Of a stretch of DNA of 47,389 nt, positions 1 to 10,200 are shown piece by piece. The notes under the pieces are model-generated. The model did no database searches and was not told the origin of the DNA. It was given only the letters and a program-made list of their open reading frames with translations. This DNA is from Planctomycetaceae bacterium (lineage in GTDB: Bacteria; Planctomycetota; Planctomycetia; Pirellulales; UBA1268), in contig CANHCU010000015.1 in the NCBI GenBank assembly GCA_947459185.1, forward strand, positions 1-47,389, given 5' to 3'. How positions within the stretch are numbered: position 1 is the first letter of the stretch; every line of letters begins with the position of its first letter. The translations under genes were made by a program, and so were the position numbers.

Positions 1-18
1 CCCCCCCCCCCCCCCCCC
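1..18. other. poly-C contig edge
   Basis: The first 18 bases are all C. This is most likely an assembly or sequencing edge artefact, or a homopolymer that ended the contig. The next 128 bases up to the first gene hold nothing I can recognise beyond that gene's ribosome binding site. Confidence 0.8.
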
Positions 19-146
19 AATGCCCTAGGCATCGGTCGATTCATTCTTCCCGTCTCGGACCAAGGGTGCCGCCAATCGCGTCATGATGACGCCGCGTCCG
101 GTCGCCTACCGCGTAGGCCGCAGGCACCGTCGAGGGGGAAATCTGC

Positions 147-845
147 GTGGATCATTCACAGCCGCACAGCGGGGCCATGACGACTCGCCCGGCGTCTTGT
201 GGTCGATCCTCGCCAGTCGAATCGCACCTTCTCGACTGGCAGACGACGGGCGATTCAAACTGCCTCACGCTGCTGGTGGAGACGATCCTTCCGCTCGCGG
301 GGCAGACTGCAAAATCCAGACTGCGCCGACTCGGGATTCATGATCCTTCCGCGGTCGATGAGACGATCTCGCTCCTGCTCGATCATCTCCGGCGGCTCCC
401 AAACTCTGCGTCCAACGAGCGAACGGTGGCGCGGTTCGTCCCGAGGCGCGCCACCAGCTGTTACTGCAGTCTGGTCGATTCTGGCCGAGCCTACATTGTC
501 TGGCTAACGAGGGAGCGGGCGGCCGACGTGGCCCGCGCCCGTCGCCGAAGAAGCAGACACACCACCGTCTTCTCACTTCTTGACACACGGATGACGAGCC
601 GTCTGCAAGCATGCGCAGCCTCCCCAGACGCGTCCTCCGACGAGGTGCAGTCGCAGACAGATCTCTGCCTGCGATTGCACGATGCGATCCCACACCTCCC
701 GACCCGCGAGCGACTTGTCATGGAGCTGTTGCTCGAGGGCAAAACCCAGGCGACCATTGCCCACGTGCTCGATGTCTGCGAGGGCACGGTATCACGACTC
801 CGCATGCGGGCCATCGCAACGCTCCGCGATCTCATGGCGGAGTGA
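147..845 (+). CDS. sigma-70 family (ECF-like) RNA polymerase sigma factor
   Basis: This encodes a 232-residue protein whose last 60 residues look like sigma region 4: 'LPTRERLVMELLLEGKTQ' followed by a helix-turn-helix ending in 'GTVSRLRMRAIATLRDL'. That region would contact the -35 element. The N-terminal half should hold region 2, but it is poorly conserved to the eye, so the protein may be a divergent ECF factor or a regulator that keeps only region 4. The GTG start at 147 is supported by a strong Shine-Dalgarno (GAGGGGG) eight bases upstream; an ATG at 180 is the alternative. It is convergent with purU. No anti-sigma gene is visible beside it, and the promoters it serves cannot be told from this window. 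Confidence 0.8.
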   Translation: MDHSQPHSGAMTTRPASCGRSSPVESHLLDWQTTGDSNCLTLLVETILPLAGQTAKSRLRRLGIHDPSAVDETISLLLDHLRRLPNSASNERTVARFVPRRATSCYCSLVDSGRAYIVWLTRERAADVARARRRRSRHTTVFSLLDTRMTSRLQACAASPDASSDEVQSQTDLCLRLHDAIPHLPTRERLVMELLLEGKTQATIAHVLDVCEGTVSRLRMRAIATLRDLMAE

Positions 846-865
846 TGCGATGCGCGTATCGCGTA

Positions 866-893
866 TCCCTCGCTCGCGCGTCGGGCTTCGATG
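866..893 (+). repeat. dispersed intergenic repeat (GCTTGCGC..GGGCTT family)
   Basis: The gap between the convergent sigma-factor and purU genes contains a copy of a motif of the form CCCTCGCTYGCGCGTCGGGC followed by TTcGATG. Related copies in both orientations lie at 12864-12995. It sits in the shared 3' region of two genes, which suits a dispersed non-coding repeat. Confidence 0.55.
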
Positions 894-916
894 AAAGACC
901 CGATGCGGCTCTCACG

Positions 917-1801
917 TCACTCGAACACCACCGTGCGACGGCCGTGCAGGAAGACCCGCTCCTCGAGTACCAGCCGCACAGCCTTCGCGAGCACGAGCTT
1001 CTCCACGTCGCGGCCCGCCTGCGCCATCCGCTCAGGCGTGAAGGTGTGGTCCACGTGAATCACGTCCTGCGCGATGATCGGGCCGTCGTCGAGTTCCGCC
1101 GTAACGACATGCGCGGTGGCACCGATCACCTTCACACCCCGCGCAAACGCCTGCCGGTAGGGGCTGGCGCCCGCAAACGCCGGCAGAAAGGAGTGATGAA
1201 TGTTCACGATGCGGTCGGGATACCGGCCCACGAAGTCTTCCGAAAGCACCCGCATGTAGCGGGCGAGGACAACATATTCCGGCGCGTAGCTGTCGATCAC
1301 CCGGGCCAGCTCCATCTCGTGCGTCTCCCGGGGCAGATCGCTGCCTACCGCGTCGTGATGGGGCAGATGATGAAACGGCAGGCCGAACCGTTCGACGAGT
1401 CCGCGGAGCGTGTCGTGGTTGCTGATCACCGCCACGATCCGCCCCGGCAAGTCGCCAACGGTGTCGAGCAGCAGCAGTTCACCGAGACAGTGCGGCTCGC
1501 GGGTGGCGCAGACCACGATCGGCCGTCGCTCCGCACGGGTCACCCGCACACGGGCCGCCGACGGGAGCACGCGGGTGAGCTCCTCCGCCAACGCACCGCT
1601 CGCCGGCAATACCGCCGCACCGACTGCCGGCGTCACCTCCGCGCGAAAGAAAAAGTGCCGGGCGTCGGTATCAACGAACTCGTGGTTGCTCTCGATGTTG
1701 AGCCGGTGCGCGCCGAGCACGCCCGTGATCCGGTGAATCAGCCCGACGTCGTCAGGACAGTCCACCAGCACGATCTCCCTGGCCACGGCGGAGGCGGCCA
1801 T
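917..1801 (-). CDS. purU: formyltetrahydrofolate deformylase
   Basis: PurU hydrolyses 10-formyltetrahydrofolate to tetrahydrofolate and formate in the cytoplasm, balancing one-carbon pools and supplying formate to purine synthesis. The 294-residue protein has the family's usual length and order. An N-terminal ACT domain ('LVDCPDDVGLIHRITGVLG') is followed by a formyltransferase domain with 'NIHHSFLPAF' near residue 200 and the catalytic Asp in 'ELDDGPIIAQ' near residue 237. The ORF track begins 20 residues earlier, but the ATG at 1801 fits the start of the ACT domain. That ATG overlaps the stop of the upstream ATPase gene by one base (TGATG), so translation is probably coupled. It is the last gene of the dab-containing run. 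Confidence 0.95.
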   Translation of the reverse strand: MAASAVAREIVLVDCPDDVGLIHRITGVLGAHRLNIESNHEFVDTDARHFFFRAEVTPAVGAAVLPASGALAEELTRVLPSAARVRVTRAERRPIVVCATREPHCLGELLLLDTVGDLPGRIVAVISNHDTLRGLVERFGLPFHHLPHHDAVGSDLPRETHEMELARVIDSYAPEYVVLARYMRVLSEDFVGRYPDRIVNIHHSFLPAFAGASPYRQAFARGVKVIGATAHVVTAELDDGPIIAQDVIHVDHTFTPERMAQAGRDVEKLVLAKAVRLVLEERVFLHGRRTVVFE

Positions 1802-4347
1802 CACCAGCCCCCTCTTTCCGCTCTCCGCGTTCCGCTTTCCATCGGCTCCTGCGGAACCCACGCCAGCACCACGTCGTCCACCGCGATGTCGGTCTTGCGG
1901 GCCGGGATTTCCATCTCCTCCAGCTGGATCCGCTCCGGGCTCGACTCCAGCCGAATGCGTTCCAGTTCGGCCGCCACCTCGTCCTCGAGGACTTGCCTTC
2001 GCTCCTCGAGCGTGGCGAGGCTCTCCTCCGCATGCACGACGTCGGCCTGCTGCCGCGCCGATCGGCTTGCTGTCCGCATCGACGTGGCCGCTCGGCCGAT
2101 GTTCGTGGACGTGGCCGCCTTCCGGCCCAAGAGCGCTCCGAGCACCGCCGACCCGATCGACACGTAGGTCTGCATCGACTTGTTCTTCGCCTCGGCCCGC
2201 TCGCGTTCCACCTTCTGGCGGGCCCGATCGATGCGATCGGTGAGCGACACGAGCTTGGCTGCACTGCGATCACGAACCCGATCGATTTCCGCGTCGCGCC
2301 ACTCCCTCACCTTCTGCGCGATTCGCACGCGGAAGTCGGCCTCGCTCTCGCCCGGCCGGGAAACGGCGTCCACCTCGTGGGCCGCCCAGAGCACCAGCCG
2401 CGACGTGCGGCCGAGGTGACTCTTGAGTGCGGTGGCCAGCGACGCATAGCCCTTCGCACCGGCGAGCGCCGAAGGCAGCGACGCGAAGGTGCCGGTCCGC
2501 GGCGCCGGCTCCACCTCTGGCGGGTCCGCGAACTGTTCGGCCTGCTCCCAGGCCGATTCGCCCAGTGAATCACTGGCGGGTGCCAGGCAGTACACCTCCC
2601 GGTTGATGTCGATCCGCGCGGCCGCCTTCGCGAACCGCACCCGGCCACGGCCGAGGATCGCGGGCCGATAGTGCACCACGCCGTCGAGCGGAATGGCATG
2701 CCGCGGCGGGAGAAACACCTCGCGCACGCCCGGTGGCAGCAGCGGACGGGCGCCGCCAGCAGGCCTCGCGTCGCGGTCGCCGCCTGCACCACTGCTGCCA
2801 AACGGCGACCCCTGCGCAGAGGCCGCTGCGGACGCTGGCGTGCTCGTCTGCAGCATCGAGGCCTGCGTGAGCCGCCTGATCTCCTCGCGGAGGAGCGGCC
2901 CGCGGAGGTAGGCCATCGTCCACCGCGACTGAAACACCGTTTCCTCGTCGTCATGCACGCTATGCAGCAGGAACATCCGCTGCTCCAGGCCCGACAAGAG
3001 ACGATCGACCTTGGCCCTGTCGAACGACTTCCCGGCCGACGAGGCCGCCCCTTCCAGACCATCGAGCACGCGGGCCTTGTCGCGGGCCGTCTGCAGGCGG
3101 CCGAGGAACCAGGTGCCGGCGTTCGAAAGCCCCTTGTAGTCGAGGTCAACGGGATTCTGGGTGGCGAGCACGATGCCGAGCCCATAGGCGCGGGCCTGCT
3201 TCAGGAGCGTGAGGATCGGCGTCTTGCTCGGCGGGTTGGCGGTCGGCGGCAGGTAGCCGAAGACCTCGTCCATCAGAAACATCGCCTTGAGCGACGACGT
3301 GCCCCCCTGGGATCGCATCCAGGCCACGGTCTGCCCGGCGAGCAGCGTCACAAAAGCCATGCGCTGGCTGTCGTTGAGATGCGCGATCGAGACGACGGCC
3401 ACCCGCGGCTTGCCAGCCGGCGTCCAGAGCAGGCGGCCCACGTCGAGTGGATCCCCTTCGAGCCAGGCCTCGAAGCCGGGCGCGGCAGCCACGGTGTTGA
3501 GCTTACTGGCCAACTGAAAGCGATCGCCGGCTGGATAGAAGTTCTCCAGATCGAGAAACCCGACCCGTTCGATCGGCGGCGCCGGAATCGCCCGCACCAA
3601 GGCCCCGAAGTCGAGCTTCTGTCCGCTCCGCCACATGCAATCGATGATCGTGGAGAGCAGCACGTGCTCTCGGCTCTTGCCGGGCTCCGTGTCGATGCCG
3701 ACCAGCGCCAGGATGCCCGACACGAGCGACTCGATCCGTTCGCGGCGGGCCTCGGCGTCGTCGAGCACGTGAGCCGGAGGCGGATCGAGACTTTCGAGCA
3801 TCGCCAGCGGCCGGCCCGTGCGGCTGCCCGGCGTGTAGACCGCCATGTCAACCGATTCATGCAGCCGGCGGATCCGCTCGGCCGACTGCCCGCTGGCGGC
3901 AAGACCATCAGACCATTTCTTCGCCGTCCGTTCGGCAAGCTCTTCAACCGTGATCCCGTCTCGCTTCGCGGCGTCGGCTTCGACCCACGGCAGGAAGTCG
4001 GCCGGCGCGAGCCCGGGGAACGAAAGGAGCACGTTGGCAAGGTCCCCTTTGGGATCGATGACAAGCGTTGGGATGCCGTCGATCGCCGCCTCCTCGATGA
4101 GGTCGATAAGCAGGCCCGTCTTGCCGCTGCCGGTCATGCCCACGCAGACGGCGTGAGTCGTGAACCGCCGCGCATCGATCAAAAGGGGCTGTCCGCCCAA
4201 GGAACCGCCAGCTGAGCCGCCGGCCGAACCGCCGCTGGTATCGACCTTGCGTCCCAGATAGAAGACGCCGAGGCCCTCGATATCGGTCGGCGTCTCGATC
4301 GCCCTGCCGCGTGCCGTGTCACCGCCTGCCGACTTTCGCGCTGCCAT
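1801..4347 (-). CDS. HerA-like P-loop ATPase (helicase HerA / DUF853-type)
   Basis: This encodes an ATP-binding protein of about 848 residues. The Walker A motif 'GMTGSGKTG' lies near residue 70, the HerA-like strand 'LVIDPKGDLAN' follows, and a Walker B-like 'FLMDEVFGYLPP' comes later. A glycine/serine-rich linker (GGSAGGSAGG) precedes the ATPase. The C-terminal third contains a charged, probably coiled-coil stretch (about residues 700-830) with a short Ala/Gly-rich hydrophobic piece. HerA/FtsK-type ATPases pump DNA or remodel complexes, but the substrate here is unknown and no NurA-like nuclease is nearby. The chosen start is ATG 4347. A TTG at 4416 would overlap the stop of the NuoM-like gene (TTGA) and add 23 residues with no obvious conservation. 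The gene overlaps purU by one base. Confidence 0.85.
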   Translation of the reverse strand: MAARKSAGGDTARGRAIETPTDIEGLGVFYLGRKVDTSGGSAGGSAGGSLGGQPLLIDARRFTTHAVCVGMTGSGKTGLLIDLIEEAAIDGIPTLVIDPKGDLANVLLSFPGLAPADFLPWVEADAAKRDGITVEELAERTAKKWSDGLAASGQSAERIRRLHESVDMAVYTPGSRTGRPLAMLESLDPPPAHVLDDAEARRERIESLVSGILALVGIDTEPGKSREHVLLSTIIDCMWRSGQKLDFGALVRAIPAPPIERVGFLDLENFYPAGDRFQLASKLNTVAAAPGFEAWLEGDPLDVGRLLWTPAGKPRVAVVSIAHLNDSQRMAFVTLLAGQTVAWMRSQGGTSSLKAMFLMDEVFGYLPPTANPPSKTPILTLLKQARAYGLGIVLATQNPVDLDYKGLSNAGTWFLGRLQTARDKARVLDGLEGAASSAGKSFDRAKVDRLLSGLEQRMFLLHSVHDDEETVFQSRWTMAYLRGPLLREEIRRLTQASMLQTSTPASAAASAQGSPFGSSGAGGDRDARPAGGARPLLPPGVREVFLPPRHAIPLDGVVHYRPAILGRGRVRFAKAAARIDINREVYCLAPASDSLGESAWEQAEQFADPPEVEPAPRTGTFASLPSALAGAKGYASLATALKSHLGRTSRLVLWAAHEVDAVSRPGESEADFRVRIAQKVREWRDAEIDRVRDRSAAKLVSLTDRIDRARQKVERERAEAKNKSMQTYVSIGSAVLGALLGRKAATSTNIGRAATSMRTASRSARQQADVVHAEESLATLEERRQVLEDEVAAELERIRLESSPERIQLEEMEIPARKTDIAVDDVVLAWVPQEPMESGTRRAERGGW

Positions 4348-4412
4348 GATGATGTCCGCTGGGAACGGAACTCCGCTGGAGATGGTGTGGATGCCGAACC
4401 GCCGGCTACCAT

Positions 4413-5873
4413 TCAACGTCCCTGTGGTAAATCCTGCAAATCCCGGTCCGCTCCCGCCGCGGACACGCCGAGCAGACGGCCCGTGGCCCGGTCGAGGGCC
4501 CGGACCAGAGGATCGGGCCAGAGGCCCAGGAGAAACAGCACTGCCAGGAGGATCGTCAACGCCAGCCGTTCGCGCGGCAGGATGGCGTGCCGGATGCCTT
4601 CGGATTCGACCGGTCCGCCAAACACATGAAACCAGCCACGCATCATGGCGATGCCGGAGAGAACGGTCGCCAGGATCACGAGCAGACCGGCGTGCAACTG
4701 CTCATCGAGGCTGCCCGACACGATCAGGTCGTCGGCCACGAACGAGAGCGTGCCGGGAAGGCCGATGCCGGCCAGTCCGAAGAGCAGGAAAAACGCCGCC
4801 AGGGCGGGTGCGTCCCAGAACCGTCCCTGGGGCGTGTCGAGCCGGATCACTCCCGCGCGGCTCTCGAGCGCCCATGACACCAGGCCGATGCCGGTCAGGG
4901 CCAGGCCACTGGAGATCCACACACAGAAGGCGCCGTTGAGCTCCATCGGGAGCGTGCCGGCGAGGCCCGCGAGCACCATCGCCGACTGGCTCATCGCCAG
5001 CGTGCCGATGAGCGATCGCAGGTCGCGTTGCACGATCGCGAGAGCCGCACCGTAAGTCGCCGTGACGAGCGCCAGTTGCGAGAGCACGACCAGTTCGGCG
5101 GCCACTCCCTCCGGATGGTCAACGTGGCCGATGAGCAGCCGCACGGCGGTGTAGGAAGCCACCTGCGGCATCGTGGCCGCGAGTGCCGTGGACATGGTCG
5201 CGCCGGAGAAGAGCGCGGGATACCAAGAGTGAAACGGAAAGATTCCCTTGCGGACCATGACAGCGATCGCCACCAGCCAGCCCCCCGCCGAGCCCACCCA
5301 GCCGGCGGCGGCGGCCCAGGGCGGATCGATGATCAGGAGCACCGTGCCGATCGTCATGCAGATCACCGCCGTGGACATCGCGATGGCAAACACGCGGGCG
5401 GCCGCATAGCCTCCCGGCGTGCTCCGCACGGAGATCCAGGTGGGCAGCGCCGTCGCACACCAGAGCGCGACCAACAGCAGCGGATGCGATGTGAGAAACA
5501 GGGCGAAGGTGGCGGCTGCGCCGAAGAGAAGGCGAGCCACGGCCGACGGCTCGAGCGCCCGCCGCGGCGCCACGAGCAGGATCGCCATTTCCACCAACGC
5601 CACGTAGGGGAGCAGCACGGCGGTGATGCCGTCGATGCAGACGAACCGCCCGCCACCGAGCCGGTCACCGAACAGCCGAGGAGCACCGTCGGTCTGGCTC
5701 CAGAGCGTTGTGACGGCCAGGCTGGCCAGGAGCGACACGAAGGCCATCGCCACCGCAAACGGGCGGGGTTTGCCACGCGTCAGGCCCATCGCAGTGACGG
5801 CGGAGCCGATGAGGGGGGCGGCCACCGTAATCGCAGCCGCGACCAAGAGGCCACGATCGTCGGGTGGGATCAT
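4413..5873 (-). CDS. NuoM-like proton-conducting membrane subunit of the DAB locus
   Basis: This is a polytopic membrane protein of 486 residues, roughly 13-14 hydrophobic segments, belonging to the NuoL/M/N and Mrp antiporter family. Recognisable family features include 'MVRKGIFPFHSWYPALFSG', a buried-lysine region of the proton-channel fold, and 'IGLPGTLSFVADDLIVSG' near residue 375. No other complex I genes are present, so it is not part of a nuo operon. The ATG at 5873 overlaps the stop of the dabB-like gene by four bases (ATGA), implying coupled translation and a joint complex. The usual DabAB (MpsAB) pair has one such membrane subunit, so a second one here is unusual. It may extend the proton or sodium channel that energises DabA. 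Confidence 0.85.
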   Translation of the reverse strand: MIPPDDRGLLVAAAITVAAPLIGSAVTAMGLTRGKPRPFAVAMAFVSLLASLAVTTLWSQTDGAPRLFGDRLGGGRFVCIDGITAVLLPYVALVEMAILLVAPRRALEPSAVARLLFGAAATFALFLTSHPLLLVALWCATALPTWISVRSTPGGYAAARVFAIAMSTAVICMTIGTVLLIIDPPWAAAAGWVGSAGGWLVAIAVMVRKGIFPFHSWYPALFSGATMSTALAATMPQVASYTAVRLLIGHVDHPEGVAAELVVLSQLALVTATYGAALAIVQRDLRSLIGTLAMSQSAMVLAGLAGTLPMELNGAFCVWISSGLALTGIGLVSWALESRAGVIRLDTPQGRFWDAPALAAFFLLFGLAGIGLPGTLSFVADDLIVSGSLDEQLHAGLLVILATVLSGIAMMRGWFHVFGGPVESEGIRHAILPRERLALTILLAVLFLLGLWPDPLVRALDRATGRLLGVSAAGADRDLQDLPQGR

Positions 5874-7219
5874 GAGCGGCCTCCGCCCGGGCCCGCATCG
5901 CCCCCCAGGAAGACGAGCCAGCGACGCTCGAGGTCGGCGGCACATTCGAGCAGCCAGAGGACCGGCACGATGAATAGCCGGCCCACCACCATCTCCTCGA
6001 AACCACGGTCAAGGGCGATGCGATAGATCCGTGACTGGAGTCCCTCCGGGAGCAGCCGGCCAAGCGCCCACCGATCGGCGCCAGGATGCCCACCGAGTGC
6101 CGCTTCCAGTTCGTGGCGGTCATGCAGGGCCGACGGCGACCGGAGGATCTGCAGGCTGCGGAGGATCGCATGGCTGATGACATGCACCAGCGGAATCACC
6201 CGCCAGCCAAAGCCGATCTCCGCGAAGATTAGTCCAGACTGCGTCATCGCGGCATAGGCGAGCATGCTCTTCAAGTCGGTCTGCACGCGGCCCACCACGT
6301 TGGCATGGAGGGCCGTGCCCAGACCGATCGCGATCAGCAGCAGCCGGGCCAGAGGCGCCTGGTCGAGCAACGCCTCGCAGCGGAGCAGCACGTAGGCACC
6401 GGCATGGATCGAGAGGGCACCGTAGAAGATGGCGCTCGACGGCGTCGGCCCCTCCATCGCCTGCGGCAGCCAGCCCGAGAAGGGCACCTGCGCGCTCTTT
6501 CCCATCGACGCAAAGACAAGCAGGAGCGACACGATCGTGGCCGTGGCCGCCGGCACGAGGCAGGTGCCATTGGGCCAGTTCTCGCCGAAGAGCCGATCGA
6601 AATCACCCGACCCGACCGCGCGGTGCACCATAACGGCCGCGGCGAGTAGACCGACGTCGCAGACCCGATAGGTCGCGAAGGCCCGCATGGCCGCCCGCAC
6701 CGCGTTGCCGCGTTCGAGGAAGAATCCGATCAGCAGCGTGGACGAGATGCCAAGCAGCTCCCAGCCGGCAAACAGCACGTCGATACTGCCCGCCAGCACC
6801 ATCAGATTCATGCCGGTGCCAAACACCGCCAACAGCAGGAAGAATCGCGTGAACCCCGGCTCACGATGAAGATATTTTCTCGCGAAGGCGTTGACGAGGC
6901 CGCACAGGCCGGTCGAGAAGCAGACGTAGGGCACGGAGAGCGCATCGGCCACGAGTTCGACGGTGGCTTCGTGGTGCCCCACCGAGAACCACGACCCAAG
7001 ATGAACAATCTCCGGGACGAAGCCACGCGCGACGAGCGAGGCGAGCGTGAGCAGGCCGGCGATGAAGCCGATAGCAAAACCGGCCCCGACGATGCGGGAC
7101 GTGGCCCGTTCTGACGGCGGCCGGCCGAGCAGTGCGGGCACACCCACGAGTGCCACCGTGGCCGCCGGGGCGGCGAGCTGACAGGTGACGAGCAGCGAGA
7201 CGATGTCGTGATTCGTCAT
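5870..7219 (-). CDS. dabB: DabB/MpsA-like NuoL-family membrane subunit
   Basis: This encodes a 449-residue polytopic membrane protein related to NuoL. It carries the conserved block 'PFSGWLPQAMEGPTPSSA' and, before it, 'FASMGKSAQVP' with the family lysine. Later histidine-bearing helices ('HVISHAILRSLQILRSP') are also typical. In known DAB systems this subunit conducts cations and energises DabA for inorganic carbon uptake. It is shorter than the 500-plus residues common for DabB, and the next gene encodes a second channel-like subunit. The ATG at 7219 overlaps the dabA stop (ATGA). The 30 residues upstream in the ORF track are not used, as they lie inside dabA. Confidence 0.88.
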   Translation of the reverse strand: MTNHDIVSLLVTCQLAAPAATVALVGVPALLGRPPSERATSRIVGAGFAIGFIAGLLTLASLVARGFVPEIVHLGSWFSVGHHEATVELVADALSVPYVCFSTGLCGLVNAFARKYLHREPGFTRFFLLLAVFGTGMNLMVLAGSIDVLFAGWELLGISSTLLIGFFLERGNAVRAAMRAFATYRVCDVGLLAAAVMVHRAVGSGDFDRLFGENWPNGTCLVPAATATIVSLLLVFASMGKSAQVPFSGWLPQAMEGPTPSSAIFYGALSIHAGAYVLLRCEALLDQAPLARLLLIAIGLGTALHANVVGRVQTDLKSMLAYAAMTQSGLIFAEIGFGWRVIPLVHVISHAILRSLQILRSPSALHDRHELEAALGGHPGADRWALGRLLPEGLQSRIYRIALDRGFEEMVVGRLFIVPVLWLLECAADLERRWLVFLGGDAGPGGGRS

Positions 7220-10200
7220 GCGCGGTGACTTCCAGCCGGGAAGGCCCGCTTGGGGAGCGCCGCCAGAACGCGGGCAGGGGCGAGGTGATCGCGCCGGCCC
7301 GCGTACCACGACACGGAGCGGTCCACCACCGGAATGTCGTTCAGTTCCGGCACATAGGGCACGAATGTACCGCGGTCATAGACCGCCAACGCCCCCGTCT
7401 GCGGATCCCATGACACCAGATGGACCCAATGATTCTCGACCAGCTGTCTCACTTCAGCCAGCGGCGCCACGGCAGCGACGATCTGCTCCGGCGTGGCGTC
7501 GATCACGACGAGCAGTCGCAGCGGCTCGTGGATCTCGACCGTCTGCCACGGCAGCCCGGTCCGCAGGTCGCTGGCCTGGCCGTCCATCACGCCGATCAGG
7601 CCCGTGATGTTGTGCGGGAGCTTCGTGTTACAGCCGTAGCCGAGCCGATCGACCGCCGAGAAGAAGTAGGCGAGATTGATCCCTGAGGCCACCGGCCCCA
7701 CGGCCGCGAGCGTTCGTGTGAGAATTGCCGAGTCGTCGTCCTCGGTCGGATCGTAGGAAACGAGAAACGCCCGGCGATCGAGAAACAGCCCGCGGGTCCG
7801 CGAACGCCGGCCGATGATGGCGGCGGCATTCGTGGCATGGCCGAGTTCCGGCCGGACCTGCGCGAGGTCCACCGATCTCGCCTCCACATGCTCGCTCGCT
7901 TCCCGGGGCGTGAGGTCGAGCGGAGCCGATTCGAACCGCCGGCACCGTTCGTGCGCGTCGGCGACGCAGGCTTGCTCACAGGCCCGCCGCAGCACGTCGG
8001 CATCACGATGATGGCTCTCGGGCAGCCGGTCCGCGTCGAACCAGGTGACCGTGTCGGCGCAGGTGTCGAGAATTCCGCCGATGAATCGGGTGTCGTCGGG
8101 GATAGGCAGCCCTTCCTCGGCCAGGTGGCCCCGCACGCGGGGGTCGTTGGCCATCATCGCGAAGGCGCGGGCATTGGCGCCGCCAGGTCCACCCCCACAG
8201 GCCCCACAGTCGTAGGCGCTTTCGTGGGGGTTATTGAGGCTCGAGGAGCCGTGCCCGATCACGGCGACCAGCCGGGAAAAACCGCTGGTGAGGCCGATGT
8301 CTTCGAGCACGCGGCGAACGATCCCGACCATCTCGGTGACGTCGAAGCCGGCGTGGGTACCGTCCGGCAGAAAGTCTTCCCCTTCTCGTTCCAGCGCCAA
8401 CCGGGTGATCACCCTGCGGCGTGTGAGTTCGGAGGCGGTCTTGCCCAGCCGGGCCGAGAGCCGCGGAAAAGCGACGCGGGCCACCAGTGGCACGGCCGCC
8501 ACCGCCCCCGCAAACGCCGTGAACAGCCCGCCGCGAAGGAGCGTGCGACTGCCGGTCGAAACACCGCCGGCAAACTGCCCCACCCGCCGCCGGAGGCTGC
8601 GATGAAACTCATGGAGCGAACGCGCGTCATCGACCGGCAACTCGACGACGGTGTGCCTGGGCCGCATCACGATCGGGCACAATGGCGCCGCATGCCAATC
8701 GTCGATGCCGCGATAGTACATCGGCACGCCAAAGAATCCGGCGGTGCCAAAGGTCTCAAAGCCGGGCCCAAGCTCCTCGAAGTGCCGTCGGAACGACTCG
8801 CACCGCTCGTCCATGCAGAACACCGTTTGAAAGAGCGGTCGCGTCTCAGCCGACGGCGTGGCGAAACGGACATGCGAGGCCAACGCGTCGAGCAACTGGA
8901 TCTGATAGCGCCGCTCGTAGGCACGGTGGAAGAGCCGCCGCCGCGAGAAGTCGTCGAAGGCCAAAATGGCGTGCTCGAACCGGAGCAGTTCGTTCTCGTC
9001 GAGGCTGCGGATATCGTGGGCCGTGAGTCCCAGCAACTGCGACACCTGGTGCAGCAAAAAGGCCCGCGCCAGGCTGCCAGGCCCCCGCGTGGGCGGATAG
9101 TGGTCGCGGAGCTCCGTCCAGAGATCGCGGAGGCGGCCGTTGGGCGGCAGGGCGGAGGGGCCGCCGGCCCCGTTGGTCCTGAAGCCGATTTGCCGCGACG
9201 CCCATTCCGCGGCCACGCGATCGCAGACAAGCCGCAGGGCGACGAAGTCGATGAGCCTCGCGGGCACCGGCTCGACAGGCGCACGGTCGGGGCGTTCCTC
9301 GAGATGGCGGATCATCCCGGCCCACCCCCGCAAGGCCAGGCAGGTACGGGTCAGATACTCGTCCCACTCGGCCTCTGGCACGCCAAGCCGGTCGAGTTCC
9401 GCGGCGATCACGTCAACTGCCGGGACGCCGCGGATGAGTCGAAACACCCGCGGAAGGCCTGCGCTCCAGGGGTCCGTCGGGCCGAAGCGGACGGAATAGA
9501 TGCGTGCGACCGCCTCCAGCAGCCCCCGCTCGCGGCCCGGCATCGGCCACGCCGCGACCCCCTGATCCAAAAACGCCGCACAGAATCGGATCAGCAGCGG
9601 ATGGACGAGGGTGTCGGTGTCGAGCGCGGGATCCACCGCCAGCATCAGGTCGCGGTGCCGCACCGGCGGCCTGGTATGGGTGATCGAGGGGCGAGTCAGG
9701 GCGACCGCCTCGACGCAGGCATGCCAGAGTTCGCTCGACGTCCGCCGTTCATCATCGAACTGGCCAACCTCGGGACTCAGGGAAAACGTTGCCCGCCGCG
9801 CAGCCTCGTCATCGACGTCGGGCAATGCCGCATCGGCGTCATCCGTGGCAGCGTCAACGCCGCCGCTGAGGATCCGCCAGCGTGCCTCGGGGCTCAAATC
9901 GTCGCGGAGGCGGTCGACGACGTCCTTTTCCGTGAGCGTCCAACGGACGGCGGCATCGTTCTCCTGACGCACGGGATGCAGCAGCAGCGCCATCCGCAGG
10001 TCGCGCATCGAGAGTCTTCCGTTGGCGAGCAGTTCGCCGGCGTCGCTACGCGTGTCGCCATCGAGAACGGCCTCCAGATCGGCGGCCCGAATGCGTCCGC
10101 GGGCGAGTTCCTCCCGGTACCGTGCCTCCGACAGATAGGGCTGGGTGCCGAACAGACTGGCCGCATGCACCACGGCGTCTTCGAACGGCTCACACTCGAA

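Noticed and set aside
611-2167. 518-residue plus-strand ORF overlapping the sigma factor and purU
   Set aside because: It runs antisense through the conserved purU gene and in a different frame through the sigma factor; no domain is visible.
4413-7219. Two NuoL/NuoM-like genes as a respiratory complex I fragment
   Set aside because: No other nuo genes are present and both overlap or abut dabA, so a DAB carbon-uptake complex explains them better.
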